Positions 1 through 6,037 are shown, counted from the first letter of the stretch. The stretch is 9,107 nt of DNA from Desulfovibrio sp. Dsv1 (GCA_000403945.1 APFI01000209.1:1-9107); one strand, 5' to 3'. Numbers and translations are program-made. The notes: generated from the letters alone by a model not told the origin.

Positions 1-119
1 CGGTACAGGGCGGTCATCATGAACAGGATATGCCTTCCCCGCACGGAGGAAGCCTCATTTGCAATGAGAGGTTCCAAAATTGCCCATTGTTCACCTGTTA
101 ATCCCTGGTATTTGCGCAT
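1..119 (-). CDS. IS5-family transposase, N-terminal fragment (cut by window edge)
   Basis: This is the first 39 codons of a minus-strand reading frame that starts at ATG 119-117 and runs off the left edge. The translation begins MRKYQGLTGEQWAILEPLI and continues through NEASSVRGRHILFMMTALYR. The pattern LTxEQWxxLEPLI, a short variable stretch, then an Arg-rich segment and a hydrophobic helix is the N-terminal helix-turn-helix region (DUF4096 type) of IS5-family DDE transposases. A TAA lies in frame four codons upstream of this ATG (GTG TAA TCG AAT TTC ATG), so this is the earliest possible ATG. The Shine-Dalgarno is poor, which is common for transposases. The catalytic DDE core lies outside the window, so I cannot tell whether the gene is intact. 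The family call rests on the N-terminal pattern only. Confidence 0.75.
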   Translation of the reverse strand, partial: MRKYQGLTGEQWAILEPLIANEASSVRGRHILFMMTALY

Positions 120-171
120 GAAATTCGATTACACGATCTTCATGACCTTTTCTGGAATTATGAAATGACTT
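1..171 (-). mobile_element. Right end of an insertion sequence, boundary uncertain
   Basis: The transposase start at 119 implies that the end of an insertion sequence lies a short distance upstream, between about 120 and 234. A plausible boundary is near 171. Outward of it is CTAA (172-175), which fits the YTAR target-site type used by part of the IS5 family. Inward, read on the minus strand, is AAGTCATTTCATAATTCCAG, which could be a terminal inverted repeat. The other end of the element is not in the window, so neither the inverted repeat nor the target duplication can be confirmed. The boundary is a guess. Confidence 0.35.
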
Positions 172-234
172 CTAATATTTTGCTGTGAGGTCGGCCTGGG
201 CATACATGGTTGTTCCCGGACGGCATGCGTTGTT

Positions 235-262
235 GAAAAGCGGGGTGAAAACCCCGCTTTTC
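235..262. terminator. Strong hairpin terminator, possibly bidirectional
   Basis: This is a perfect 12-bp stem, GAAAAGCGGGGT pairing with ACCCCGCTTTTC, closed by a GAAA tetraloop (247-250). The stem carries an A-run on one side and a T-run on the other, so it has a U-tract in both directions. It lies 33 bases past the stop codon of the minus-strand kinase gene and most likely ends that transcript. On the plus strand the tail continues TTGTTCTC, so it could also block read-through from the insertion sequence side. Confidence 0.85.
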
Positions 263-295
263 TTGTTCTCATCGTGAAAACTGCGAAGAGAAGCT

Positions 296-853
296 TCAGG
301 CGTCAGAAACGAGCAGATCCTGCGGCAGATGCCTGAGGATCCATTGGGCGCATTCGCGCGGATTTTTATTCTGGGCGTCGCAACGCAGACCGGCCCAAGC
401 CGCGTAGAGTGCCTCCCGCTCATGGAAAATGTCGGCCAGGGTTTGCCCCGGGGCAATGGCCAGCCCGCGTTGAGGATTGCGGGCCACGCGTTCCTCGATC
501 ACAGCCAGCGGCACGTCCAGGTGGATGATAGGCCCCAGAGCGGCCAGATGGCGCATGGCTTCCTCGCGGTAAACCACGCTGCCGCCGGTTCCAATAACCG
601 CGCGGTTGGCCTTGATGGCGCGGATCACGCCGCACTCCGTGTCCAGAAAGGCTTCCTTGCCCAGAGCGTCGGTCAGGTCCTGAAGGCGCGCGCCGTAGAG
701 GGCTTCCATCAGATGGTCGCTGTCCAGAAAGGCCCAGCCCAGCTCACGCGCCAGTGCGCTTCCCACAGTGGATTTGCCCGCTCCGGCCATGCCGATAAGG
801 ATGATGCAGGGAGCCAGCCGCGCTGGAGCCGCGACGAGATCGGGCGTGGGCAT
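296..853 (-). CDS. Shikimate kinase-like P-loop kinase, substrate uncertain
   Basis: The product is a 185-residue soluble kinase of the shikimate kinase family, whose members transfer the ATP gamma-phosphate to a small hydroxylated substrate. A Walker A motif GMAGAGKS is at residues 21-28. DSD (44-46) matches the Asp pair that binds Mg and substrate. GTGGS (88-92) is the substrate-loop region, and R146-x3-Y150 matches the substrate-binding segment near the C-terminus. The start was chosen at ATG 853 because AGGAGGAG stands 5-6 bases before it and the length then fits the family. The frame stays open to an ATG at 1045, but that 64-residue extension looks non-coding. Unusual points: the expected Arg in 'GFRxxE' is Leu70 (AFLDTE), the third Gly of GGG is Ser92, and the RPLL lid is RGLA (129-132). 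It may therefore act on another substrate, for example homoserine. I leave the symbol aroK off for that reason. Confidence 0.85.
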   Translation of the reverse strand: MPTPDLVAAPARLAPCIILIGMAGAGKSTVGSALARELGWAFLDSDHLMEALYGARLQDLTDALGKEAFLDTECGVIRAIKANRAVIGTGGSVVYREEAMRHLAALGPIIHLDVPLAVIEERVARNPQRGLAIAPGQTLADIFHEREALYAAWAGLRCDAQNKNPRECAQWILRHLPQDLLVSDA

Positions 854-1143
854 ATCTCCTCCTGACCATAAGGGTGATTGGCAGAGAGCTTGCCCAAGCT
901 GGACGAGGCTGTCAAGAAGCGCGGCATGTTGAGGTGTTGTGACATGAGAAAGTCGAAAGACCTTAGGCTGTTGCGGAAACAAACGCCCGTGCCCGCGCAC
1001 AAGAAAAATTATGTTTTTTCCGCCGTGCGCAGGCAGGGCAGCCACTGAAAACAGAATATTCTCAATGGCAAATTGCTTTAGGAACAGCCGCCCCTAAAGT
1101 CCCGCATGATCTGGCCGATAAAGACGGTAGAGGTGTAATTTTC
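854..1143. other. Divergent intergenic region, 290 bp
   Basis: This separates the start of the minus-strand kinase from the start of the plus-strand secreted protein, so it should carry promoters in both directions. On the plus side I see a candidate promoter at 1073-1100 overlapped by an inverted repeat. On the minus side TTGACA is present exactly (complement of 910-915), but no acceptable -10 follows it. CATAAT (complement of 1008-1013) has no -35. The stretch around 1001-1020 is AT-rich. No tRNA or credible small gene was seen. Confidence 0.5.
1073..1100 (+). promoter_or_regulatory. Candidate promoter with overlapping inverted repeat
   Basis: TTGCTT (1073-1078), a 16-bp spacer and TAAAGT (1095-1100) resemble a sigma70 promoter for the secreted-protein gene at 1144. 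The spacing is a little short and the match is moderate. A perfect 7-bp inverted repeat, CTTTAGG (1076-1082) and CCTAAAG (1093-1099) with a 10-base spacer, covers both elements. That is the arrangement of a repressor operator, or it could form an RNA hairpin if transcription starts further upstream. Confidence 0.35.
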
Positions 1144-1794
1144 ATGCGCATGCTTATTATGCTGACTGTTTTTCTGTGCTTGGCCGCGCCGGTACACGCT
1201 GTGGAATCACGTACCCTGCCGCTTTCCGCCGCGCCGGGCTATTCCGCCGGACCGCCGGCCCCGCAGGTGAGCACACCCACGGCAGGCACTCCGGCAGTGC
1301 CCCTGTCGCCGCAGTTGCCTGAGCTGACTCCCTCGGGTGGCGTCAATCTGGATGAAGCTTGGATTCAGAACGGTGGAGCGCGTCTGTACTGGAACACGCT
1401 GGTGAGCCCGCGCCAGATCCGGATGGGCGGCGCGCGTTTTGTGGACCCGGCGGCTGTGCCGGAACTTCTTCCTTCCGGCGGCAATAAGGCTGTCCGGCCC
1501 GCGCAGCGGCATGTCCGGACCAAGGTCGTCGTCCCTGCGAAAAGGCAGAAAACTGCACAGCGGACGCCGCCTGCCGGATCTGCTTCCACAGCGCTCAGGC
1601 CGCCTGTTGCCGCTTCTGCTGTGAATCAGCCCGGCGCTGGGCGTGACAAGACCACGCTGGACACGGCAAAAGCGGGTGCCGCCGCTTCGGCGAAACAGTC
1701 CTCTCCATACGGCGGAGCCGCACCCGTGTCGGCACCGCCCGTGCCCCTGCCGATCATGCCGGTTGCCCCCAAAGCCCCGGTGACGCCCCGTTAA
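1144..1794 (+). CDS. Secreted Pro/Ala-rich protein of unknown function
   Basis: The product has 216 residues. It begins with a Sec signal peptide: Arg at position 2, a hydrophobic stretch at about 3-16, and a likely signal peptidase I site after VHA (residue 19). The cysteine at 12 lies inside the hydrophobic core without a proper lipobox, so it does not look like a lipoprotein. Residues 20-60 are Pro/Ser/Ala-rich. A more ordinary segment follows at about 60-118 (LDEAWIQNGGARLYW, then SPRQIRMGGARFVDP). The rest is a low-complexity tail rich in Ala, Pro, Lys and Arg that ends in repeated APxxP/PVAPKAP-like runs. GAGGT (1130-1134) is the ribosome binding site, 9 bases before the ATG. I recognise no family. 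The extended Pro/Ala tail is typical of periplasmic linkers or envelope-spanning segments, but that is inference only. It appears monocistronic. Confidence 0.75.
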   Translation: MRMLIMLTVFLCLAAPVHAVESRTLPLSAAPGYSAGPPAPQVSTPTAGTPAVPLSPQLPELTPSGGVNLDEAWIQNGGARLYWNTLVSPRQIRMGGARFVDPAAVPELLPSGGNKAVRPAQRHVRTKVVVPAKRQKTAQRTPPAGSASTALRPPVAASAVNQPGAGRDKTTLDTAKAGAAASAKQSSPYGGAAPVSAPPVPLPIMPVAPKAPVTPR

Positions 1795-1826
1795 CTCAAG
1801 CTCAGTCTTCATTACCCCACCACTAT

Positions 1827-1849
1827 CTGCTGCAAAGCAGTCTCTTTTC
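1827..1849 (+). terminator. Weak terminator-like hairpin after the secreted-protein gene
   Basis: CTGCT (1827-1831), a GCAA tetraloop and AGCAG (1836-1840) are followed by TCTCTTTTC. The stem is only 5 bp but has a stable GNRA-type loop and a pyrimidine tail. It sits 32 bases past the stop codon, where a terminator for the preceding gene is expected. Confidence 0.4.
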
Positions 1850-1871
1850 ATACAGTGACGTTGCAAAGCAG
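1831..1871 (+). repeat. Short direct repeat TGCAAAGCAG
   Basis: The 10-mer TGCAAAGCAG occurs at 1831-1840 and again at 1862-1871, 31 bases apart (start to start, about three helical turns). The first copy is part of the hairpin at 1827-1840. It may be chance or a remnant of a small duplication. No function is evident. Confidence 0.4.
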
Positions 1872-1931
1872 AAATTGGCCTTGCAGCATGCCAGTACAGC
1901 TCCGACCAATTCCTGTTTTACGCCCTGCTGC

Positions 1932-1950
1932 CTGAAAAATTCAGTTTTTC
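1932..1950 (+). terminator. AT-rich terminator-like inverted repeat
   Basis: CTGAA-AAA-TTCAG (1932-1944) is followed by TTTTTC. An alternative pairing is GAAAAA (1934-1939) with TTTTTC (1945-1950). The stems are short and A/T-rich, so this is a weak signal. It may work together with the hairpin at 1827 to close the upstream unit before the rpmH promoter. Confidence 0.3.
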
Positions 1951-2079
1951 GCGATCGGCTGTGTTAATGAGGGCTGAACTTGGCCTTTTTCGGGGCGTCC
2001 CATGCCGGATGACTGTCGGCAGCGACCCGCTCCCGAGTGTCGCGCGTCGCTACTCCGCAGTGCGCGATGAGTATTGCGC

Positions 2080-2108
2080 TTGACGGAGAGGCTGCGTGCG
2101 TGTATGTA
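2080..2108 (+). promoter_or_regulatory. Predicted sigma70-type promoter of the rpmH operon
   Basis: TTGACG (2080-2085) matches five of six bases of the -35 consensus. It is followed by a 17-bp spacer and TATGTA (2103-2108) as -10. Transcription would begin near 2115, leaving an untranslated leader of about 160 nt before rpmH at 2277. It is the best promoter candidate in the window by position, spacing and sequence. Promoters inside the operon cannot be excluded. Confidence 0.6.
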
Positions 2109-2208
2109 ACTTCTTCCATGCATTTTAATGTTCAGGGTGGATACTGTTTTGCGCTGTGGCATATGCCCGCGCGACAGCGGGAAAGCCCACAACGTCCGTT
2201 CCTGTTCC

Positions 2209-2239
2209 GGGCCGACGGCCCAGTTCGTCCGGCGAACTG
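2209..2239 (+). promoter_or_regulatory. Two adjacent hairpins in the rpmH leader
   Basis: GGGCC-GAC-GGCCC (2209-2221) directly abuts a 7-bp stem, CAGTTCG (2221-2227) with CGAACTG (2233-2239), loop TCCGG. The C at 2221 belongs to both, so the stems either stack or compete for that base. No T-run follows, so this is not a simple terminator. It ends about 25 bases before the rpmH ribosome binding site and may influence translation or stability of the leader. A role is inferred only from position. Confidence 0.4.
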
Positions 2240-2276
2240 CGGGTGTGACGTATAAAAAAGAGAAGGGAGCAGAATC

Positions 2277-2411
2277 ATGAAAAGAACATATCAACCCAGT
2301 AAAATCAGAAGAATCCGTACCCACGGTTTCCGTGCCCGTATGGCCACCCCCAGCGGCCGCGCTATTCTGCGCCGTCGTCGCGCCAAGGGGCGCAAGCGCC
2401 TGAGCGCCTGA
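2277..2411 (+). CDS. rpmH: 50S ribosomal protein L34
   Basis: This is the complete 44-residue L34, a very basic protein of the large ribosomal subunit that packs against 23S rRNA. It begins MKRTYQPSKIRRIRTHGFR and ends with the Arg/Lys-rich RRRRAKGRKRLSA, which is the universal L34 pattern and length. GGGAG (2265-2269) stands 7 bases before the ATG. It is the first gene of the operon, and rnpA follows after 15 bases, the order found in most bacteria. L34 is made in much larger amounts than RnpA, and the leader hairpins and the weak GTG start of rnpA fit that difference. Confidence 0.98.
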   Translation: MKRTYQPSKIRRIRTHGFRARMATPSGRAILRRRRAKGRKRLSA

Positions 2412-2426
2412 GCTCCGGGGGTTTTG

Positions 2427-2810
2427 GTGTCGCGTCTGAGCTTTCCACGGCATGTCCGTGTTCGCCGCAGGGCGGAATTTACCGCCTGTTATGAACGCGG
2501 CAGACGTTACCATACCGAGCATTTCCTTCTTTTCGTGCTTCAGCGAGAGCACGCCGGTGAGCTGACGCGCGCGGGCATGGCTGTTTCCCGTAAAGTCGGC
2601 AATGCGGTGGTCCGCAATCGTATCAAGCGCTTGTTGCGTGAATTTTTTCGTCTGCATTTTGAGCTCCTGCCAGCCCATGCCGATCTGGTGGCTGTGGCGA
2701 AACGCCACGCTGGCGGAGACGCGCTGGACCTCTCCCGCGTGAGCGCTGAATTTTTGCCTCTGCTGCGGCGGATAGTCCGGCCCCGGCGGACGGCTGCGGC
2801 ATGCGATTGA
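2427..2810 (+). CDS. rnpA: Ribonuclease P protein component
   Basis: This is the 127-residue protein subunit of RNase P. It assists the catalytic RNA in removing 5' leaders from precursor tRNAs. The diagnostic RNR motif is R63-N64-R65-I-K67-R68 followed by LLREFFR, preceded by VSRKVGNAVV. The N-terminus (LSFPRHVRVRRRAEF) matches the usual 'L.k..dF' opening. The start was set at GTG 2427, because a G-rich stretch at 2417-2421 lies 5 bases upstream. TTG at 2424 is in frame but sits too close to it. The C-terminus is Arg/Pro/Ala-rich and slightly extended. The RNase P RNA gene is not in the window. Confidence 0.97.
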   Translation: MSRLSFPRHVRVRRRAEFTACYERGRRYHTEHFLLFVLQREHAGELTRAGMAVSRKVGNAVVRNRIKRLLREFFRLHFELLPAHADLVAVAKRHAGGDALDLSRVSAEFLPLLRRIVRPRRTAAACD

Positions 2811-2922
2811 ACCGAAAACGCCACATGGGCCGCGTCGGCGTGGAGTCGGTCGGTCCGTGGGTGGGTGTCTTCCCAAGAGACGCCGGGGCCTTCCCGCGCG
2901 CGACGGTCCAAGATGGGGTGTG

Positions 2923-3186
2923 ATGAAAATGCTGCTGCGCGGCCTTTGCATTTTACCCATACGTATTTATCAGCGCTGCATCTCGCCCGTGCTGCCACCC
3001 GCCTGCCGTTTTTATCCCACCTGTTCCGCCTATGCCATGGAGGCCATCCTGCGCCACGGCGTGCTGCGCGGCGGCTGGCTGGCGCTGCGGCGGCTGGCTC
3101 GCTGCCATCCTTGGGGCGGTTCGGGCTATGATCCAGTTCCACCACCACGGCGTCACCGCGACGTCCCGCCTCTGTCTCAGGAGTGA
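2923..3186 (+). CDS. yidD: Membrane protein insertion efficiency factor YidD
   Basis: This is a short (87 residues) membrane-associated protein that helps YidC insert and process inner-membrane proteins. The signature is clear: an amphipathic N-terminus LLRGLCILPIRIYQRCISP, then CRFYPTCSAYAMEAI (residues 28-42), HGVLRGGWLALRRLARCHPW (45-64) and G-Y-DPVP (68-73). C28, C34 and C61 are the conserved cysteines. The start was placed at ATG 2923 by analogy with the family length. The frame stays open to a GTG at 2857, but the extra 22 residues are basic and unlike the family. The Shine-Dalgarno is weak (GGGG at 2915-2918). The gap from rnpA is 112 bases, larger than usual, and yidC begins 8 bases after its stop. 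Confidence 0.95.
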   Translation: MKMLLRGLCILPIRIYQRCISPVLPPACRFYPTCSAYAMEAILRHGVLRGGWLALRRLARCHPWGGSGYDPVPPPRRHRDVPPLSQE

Positions 3187-3194
3187 GCGTCCAC

Positions 3195-4850
3195 ATGCAA
3201 GATAGTAAAAATCTGATTCTGGCTATTGTGTTGTGTTTAGCGATTCTTTTCGGTTGGGGACGCTTCGCCGAATACATGGGCTGGGTGCAAAAGCCCAACC
3301 CGGCGGCGGTGGCCCAGCAGCAGGATGCCGTCCGCCAAGAGGCGAACAAGGCGGAGCAGCGCAAGGAAGAAGCTGCCCATGCCGCGACGCTACCTGTATT
3401 CACTCCGGCTCCGGGACGCGATCTGACTGTGGATTCCCCGCTGTACGAAGCCGTTTTCTATACCGGCGGCGGTCCGCTGCGATCCTTCAAGCTCAAGAAA
3501 TTTCAGACCGGCCTTGCGCCGGATTCGCCCTTGGTGAACATGGTGGACGAGCGCACCGCCGCTGTGGCGCCGCTGGGACTGGTGATCAACAGCCAGCCCT
3601 CTTGGAGCACCGGCCGGTGGTCGCTGGATGGCGGCGAGCAGGGGCTGAAGCTGAACGCCGGGCAGGAAGGTTCGCTACGCCTCATGGGCGCGGTGGACAA
3701 CCTGCGTGTGGTTCGTGAATTGAGCTTCAGCGCTGACTCCTACCTGATCAAGGAAAAAATCCGGATCATCAATGCTGGCGATCAGCCCCGCAGCGTGCGC
3801 GTGAGCTACACCGTGGCTTCCGACGCCAGCAACGCGGCGGGCGGCCGTTACGATTCCATGCGTGTGGCTTGGGACAACGACGGCAGCCTTTCCGAGGAAT
3901 CTTCGGGCAAAACCTTGGAAAGCACGGGCGTGCAGGCCTCGGGCAAGATTTACTGGGCGGGCGCCATGAGCACGTATTTCCTGGCCGCCGTTCTGCCCGG
4001 CGGAATCAATGACGTCACGGTCAAGGGCCTGTTGCAGAAAACCGTCTACCGCGCCGCCGTGGAAGAGCCTGAAAGCATGCTCGCGCCGGGGCAGGAAAAG
4101 ACGCTGACGGTTTCCTACTGGCTGGGGCCCAAGGAGCGTGCCCAACTGGCGGCCGTGTCCGAGCATCTGGCCAAAAGCATTGATCTGGGCATGTTCAGCA
4201 TTGTCGCCAAGGGGCTGCTCTGGCTGCTGGAATTCTTTCACAAGTACGTCAACAACTGGGGCGTGGCCATCATTCTGCTGACCGTGGTCATCAAGGCCGT
4301 GTTCTGGCCCCTGACGGCCAAGAGCTACGCTTCCATGGAAAAGATGAAGAAGCTGCAGCCCATGATGACCGCCATCCGGGAAAAGCATAAGGACAACAAG
4401 GAGCTCATGAACAAGGAAGTCATGACTCTGTACAAGACCTACGGCGTCAACCCGGCCAGCGGCTGCGTGCCCATCCTGATTCAGTTGCCGGTCTTCTTTG
4501 GTCTGTACCAGGCGCTGCTCACGTCCATTGAGCTCAGGCACGCGCCGTTCATCATCTATTTGCCTTTTACTAACAAACTCTGGTTGGCCGACCTTTCGGC
4601 CAAAGACCCCTTTTACATCACGCCGATCATCATGGGTCTGACCATGTTCCTGCAGCAGCGGATGAGCCCGCCCGCCACGGATCCCACCCAGCAGAAAATC
4701 ATGATGTTTCTGCCGTTGATCTTTACGGTGCTGTTCCTGGGCTTCCCTGCGGGCCTCGTCATCTACTGGCTGGTCAACAACATCCTTTCCATTTTCCAGC
4801 AGTGGCTGATGATGCGCAAAAACAAGGTCGCCGCGCGGGCCGCGGGCTAG
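3195..4850 (+). CDS. yidC: Membrane protein insertase YidC
   Basis: This is the 551-residue insertase of the Oxa1/Alb3/YidC family, which inserts and folds inner-membrane proteins alone or with SecYEG. An N-terminal transmembrane helix is at about residues 6-22 (NLILAIVLCLAILFGWG). A short Gln/Ala/Glu-rich coil leads into the large periplasmic beta-sandwich domain (about 65-325). The conserved five-helix core follows from about 340: WGVAIILLTVVIKAVFWPLT, the cytoplasmic coiled hairpin (MEKMKKLQP to KDNKELMNKEVM), GCVPILIQLPVFFGLY, and two final helices ending in FPAGLVIYWLVNNILSI. At the place of the intramembrane Arg366 of E. coli stands Lys367, a conservative change that keeps the positive charge in the hydrophilic groove. 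AGGAG (3179-3183) supports ATG 3195 over the in-frame GTG at 3183, which overlaps that site. Confidence 0.98.
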   Translation: MQDSKNLILAIVLCLAILFGWGRFAEYMGWVQKPNPAAVAQQQDAVRQEANKAEQRKEEAAHAATLPVFTPAPGRDLTVDSPLYEAVFYTGGGPLRSFKLKKFQTGLAPDSPLVNMVDERTAAVAPLGLVINSQPSWSTGRWSLDGGEQGLKLNAGQEGSLRLMGAVDNLRVVRELSFSADSYLIKEKIRIINAGDQPRSVRVSYTVASDASNAAGGRYDSMRVAWDNDGSLSEESSGKTLESTGVQASGKIYWAGAMSTYFLAAVLPGGINDVTVKGLLQKTVYRAAVEEPESMLAPGQEKTLTVSYWLGPKERAQLAAVSEHLAKSIDLGMFSIVAKGLLWLLEFFHKYVNNWGVAIILLTVVIKAVFWPLTAKSYASMEKMKKLQPMMTAIREKHKDNKELMNKEVMTLYKTYGVNPASGCVPILIQLPVFFGLYQALLTSIELRHAPFIIYLPFTNKLWLADLSAKDPFYITPIIMGLTMFLQQRMSPPATDPTQQKIMMFLPLIFTVLFLGFPAGLVIYWLVNNILSIFQQWLMMRKNKVAARAAG

Positions 4851-4915
4851 ACAGGCCCGTTTGCCGCGCCGGTATTGATCCGGTCCCGTTGTGTCGTTGC
4901 GTGAGTGAGGTTTGT

Positions 4916-6037
4916 ATGGAAGGGTTTAAAGAATTCCAGGGCAAGGACCTGGATGGTGCCATTGAGGAGGCCTGCGGCTACTTCGATACGGCGCGTGAAA
5001 AATTGGAGATTGAAATTCTGCAGGACGCCAAGTCCGGCATTTTCGGCATTGTGGGGGCGCGCAAGGCCAAAGTGCGTGCTCGCCGGGCACATCTGCGCGA
5101 GACTGTGGAAAGCATTCTGGGCAAAAAGGGCGGCGCTGCCGCCTGCGATGGGGAAGAGAACGCCGCCCGTGCGGATGCTCCGTCCGCCTCAGCCGTCATG
5201 GATAAAAATGCCCGGCGGGAGCGGCCCAAAAACGGACGTGAACGGAATCACGAACGCGGGCGCAAAGGCGCCGCCCCCGCTTCCGGGGACGCGGCCTGCG
5301 TCTGCGCGGCGCAGGCTTCCGGCAATGGCGAGGCTGTCGCCGCGCCGCAGTCGGAAGCTTCCGGCACCGCCGAGCCCGCAGCTCGGGAGGAAAACTGCTC
5401 TGAAGGACGGCGTGATCCGTGTCGTGCCTCCGGACGAGGCCGACCCCAGCGTGAGGAGATCCGTGCGTCCTCTCAGGACGGCGTACCCGCCGAGGGTCTG
5501 GATTCCGGAGAGGATCTGGACGAAGCCGGAGAGGGCCTGCCCGTAACGCCTGTGGCACAATTGGACGCCGCGCGTCTGGAGACCCTGACCCAAGAGGCAG
5601 TGCGTGAACTGGTGCGGCCTATTGTGGGTAAGGAAGTGCGCCTTGAGGTTGCGGTGGGCGGCGGCCGGGTGCGGGTTTGCGTGGACTGCGACGAGGATTC
5701 CGGCCTGCTCATCGGACGCGAGGGTCAGACCTTGGCCGCTTTGCAGTATCTGGTGTCGCGCGTGGTCTCGCGGGGCATGAATTCCGTCGTGCGCGTGCAA
5801 CTGGACGCCGGGGAATATCGCCAGCGCCAAGACGAGAAATTGCGCGAAATGGCCTTGGCCCTGGCCGACAAGGTGCGCCAGAACGGGCGTTCCTATTCCA
5901 CGCGTCCCCTTTCCTCCTACCACCGGCGTATTGTCCATGTATGTCTTCAGGACGCCGCCGACGTGCAGACCCGCAGCACCGGCGACGGGCCCATGAAGCG
6001 GGTAGTCATTATGCGTCGGAAGGCGGAAAAGGCCTAG
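4916..6037 (+). CDS. jag: Jag/KhpB-type RNA-binding protein (Jag_N, KH, R3H)
   Basis: This is a 373-residue cytoplasmic RNA-binding protein. The Jag_N domain is at residues 1-55 (FKGKDLDxAIEEA-type opening, then AKSGIFGIVGARKAKVRA). A KH domain follows at about 220-300 with its GxxG loop IGREGQ (266-271), and an R3H domain at about 305-370 with R337-R-I-V-H341. The protein ends in GDGPMKRVVI, a usual closing motif. Between about 70 and 210 lies a long low-complexity linker, Ala/Gly/Glu/Arg-rich, with five cysteines including one CVC. Jag/KhpB proteins regulate cell elongation and division in Gram-positive bacteria with KhpA; the role here is not established. GAGG (4907-4910) precedes ATG 4916. 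GTG 4901 is a possible alternative start. The gene lies 65 bases after yidC, the standard location. Confidence 0.95.
   Translation: MEGFKEFQGKDLDGAIEEACGYFDTAREKLEIEILQDAKSGIFGIVGARKAKVRARRAHLRETVESILGKKGGAAACDGEENAARADAPSASAVMDKNARRERPKNGRERNHERGRKGAAPASGDAACVCAAQASGNGEAVAAPQSEASGTAEPAAREENCSEGRRDPCRASGRGRPQREEIRASSQDGVPAEGLDSGEDLDEAGEGLPVTPVAQLDAARLETLTQEAVRELVRPIVGKEVRLEVAVGGGRVRVCVDCDEDSGLLIGREGQTLAALQYLVSRVVSRGMNSVVRVQLDAGEYRQRQDEKLREMALALADKVRQNGRSYSTRPLSSYHRRIVHVCLQDAADVQTRSTGDGPMKRVVIMRRKAEKA

Larger units (their letters stand above)
1795..2276. other. 482-bp non-coding region before rpmH
   Basis: No gene I can support lies here. It contains two weak plus-strand hairpins followed by T-runs (1827-1849 and 1932-1949), a 10-base direct repeat, a good promoter at 2080-2108, and a leader of about 160 nt with two adjacent hairpins at 2209-2239. 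I looked for DnaA boxes (TTATNCACA), because rpmH lies next to dnaA and oriC in many bacteria, and found none. I saw no tRNA. Confidence 0.6.

Noticed and set aside
887..915. A minus-strand promoter with a perfect TTGACA (complement of 910-915)
   Set aside because: No -10-like hexamer occurs at 16-18 bases spacing (the sequence there reads like CAAGCT), so I do not call a promoter.
2037..2255. A 72-codon plus-strand open frame (GTG start) in the rpmH leader
   Set aside because: It overlaps the predicted promoter and both leader hairpins, has no ribosome binding site, has odd Cys/Met-rich composition and resembles no family. Best seen as chance.
2250..2255. TATAAA just before the rpmH ribosome binding site as a -10 box
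   Set aside because: There is no -35-like element at a suitable distance, and the position would leave almost no leader. The promoter at 2080-2108 is better.
2857..2922. An upstream GTG start that would lengthen YidD by 22 residues
   Set aside because: The extension is basic and Pro/Gly-rich, has no ribosome binding site, and makes the protein longer than the family.
1941..2960. A 339-codon minus-strand open frame opposite rpmH and rnpA
   Set aside because: It lies antisense to two certain genes and the translation is Arg/Pro/Ser-rich without domains, which is typical of GC-driven antisense frames.
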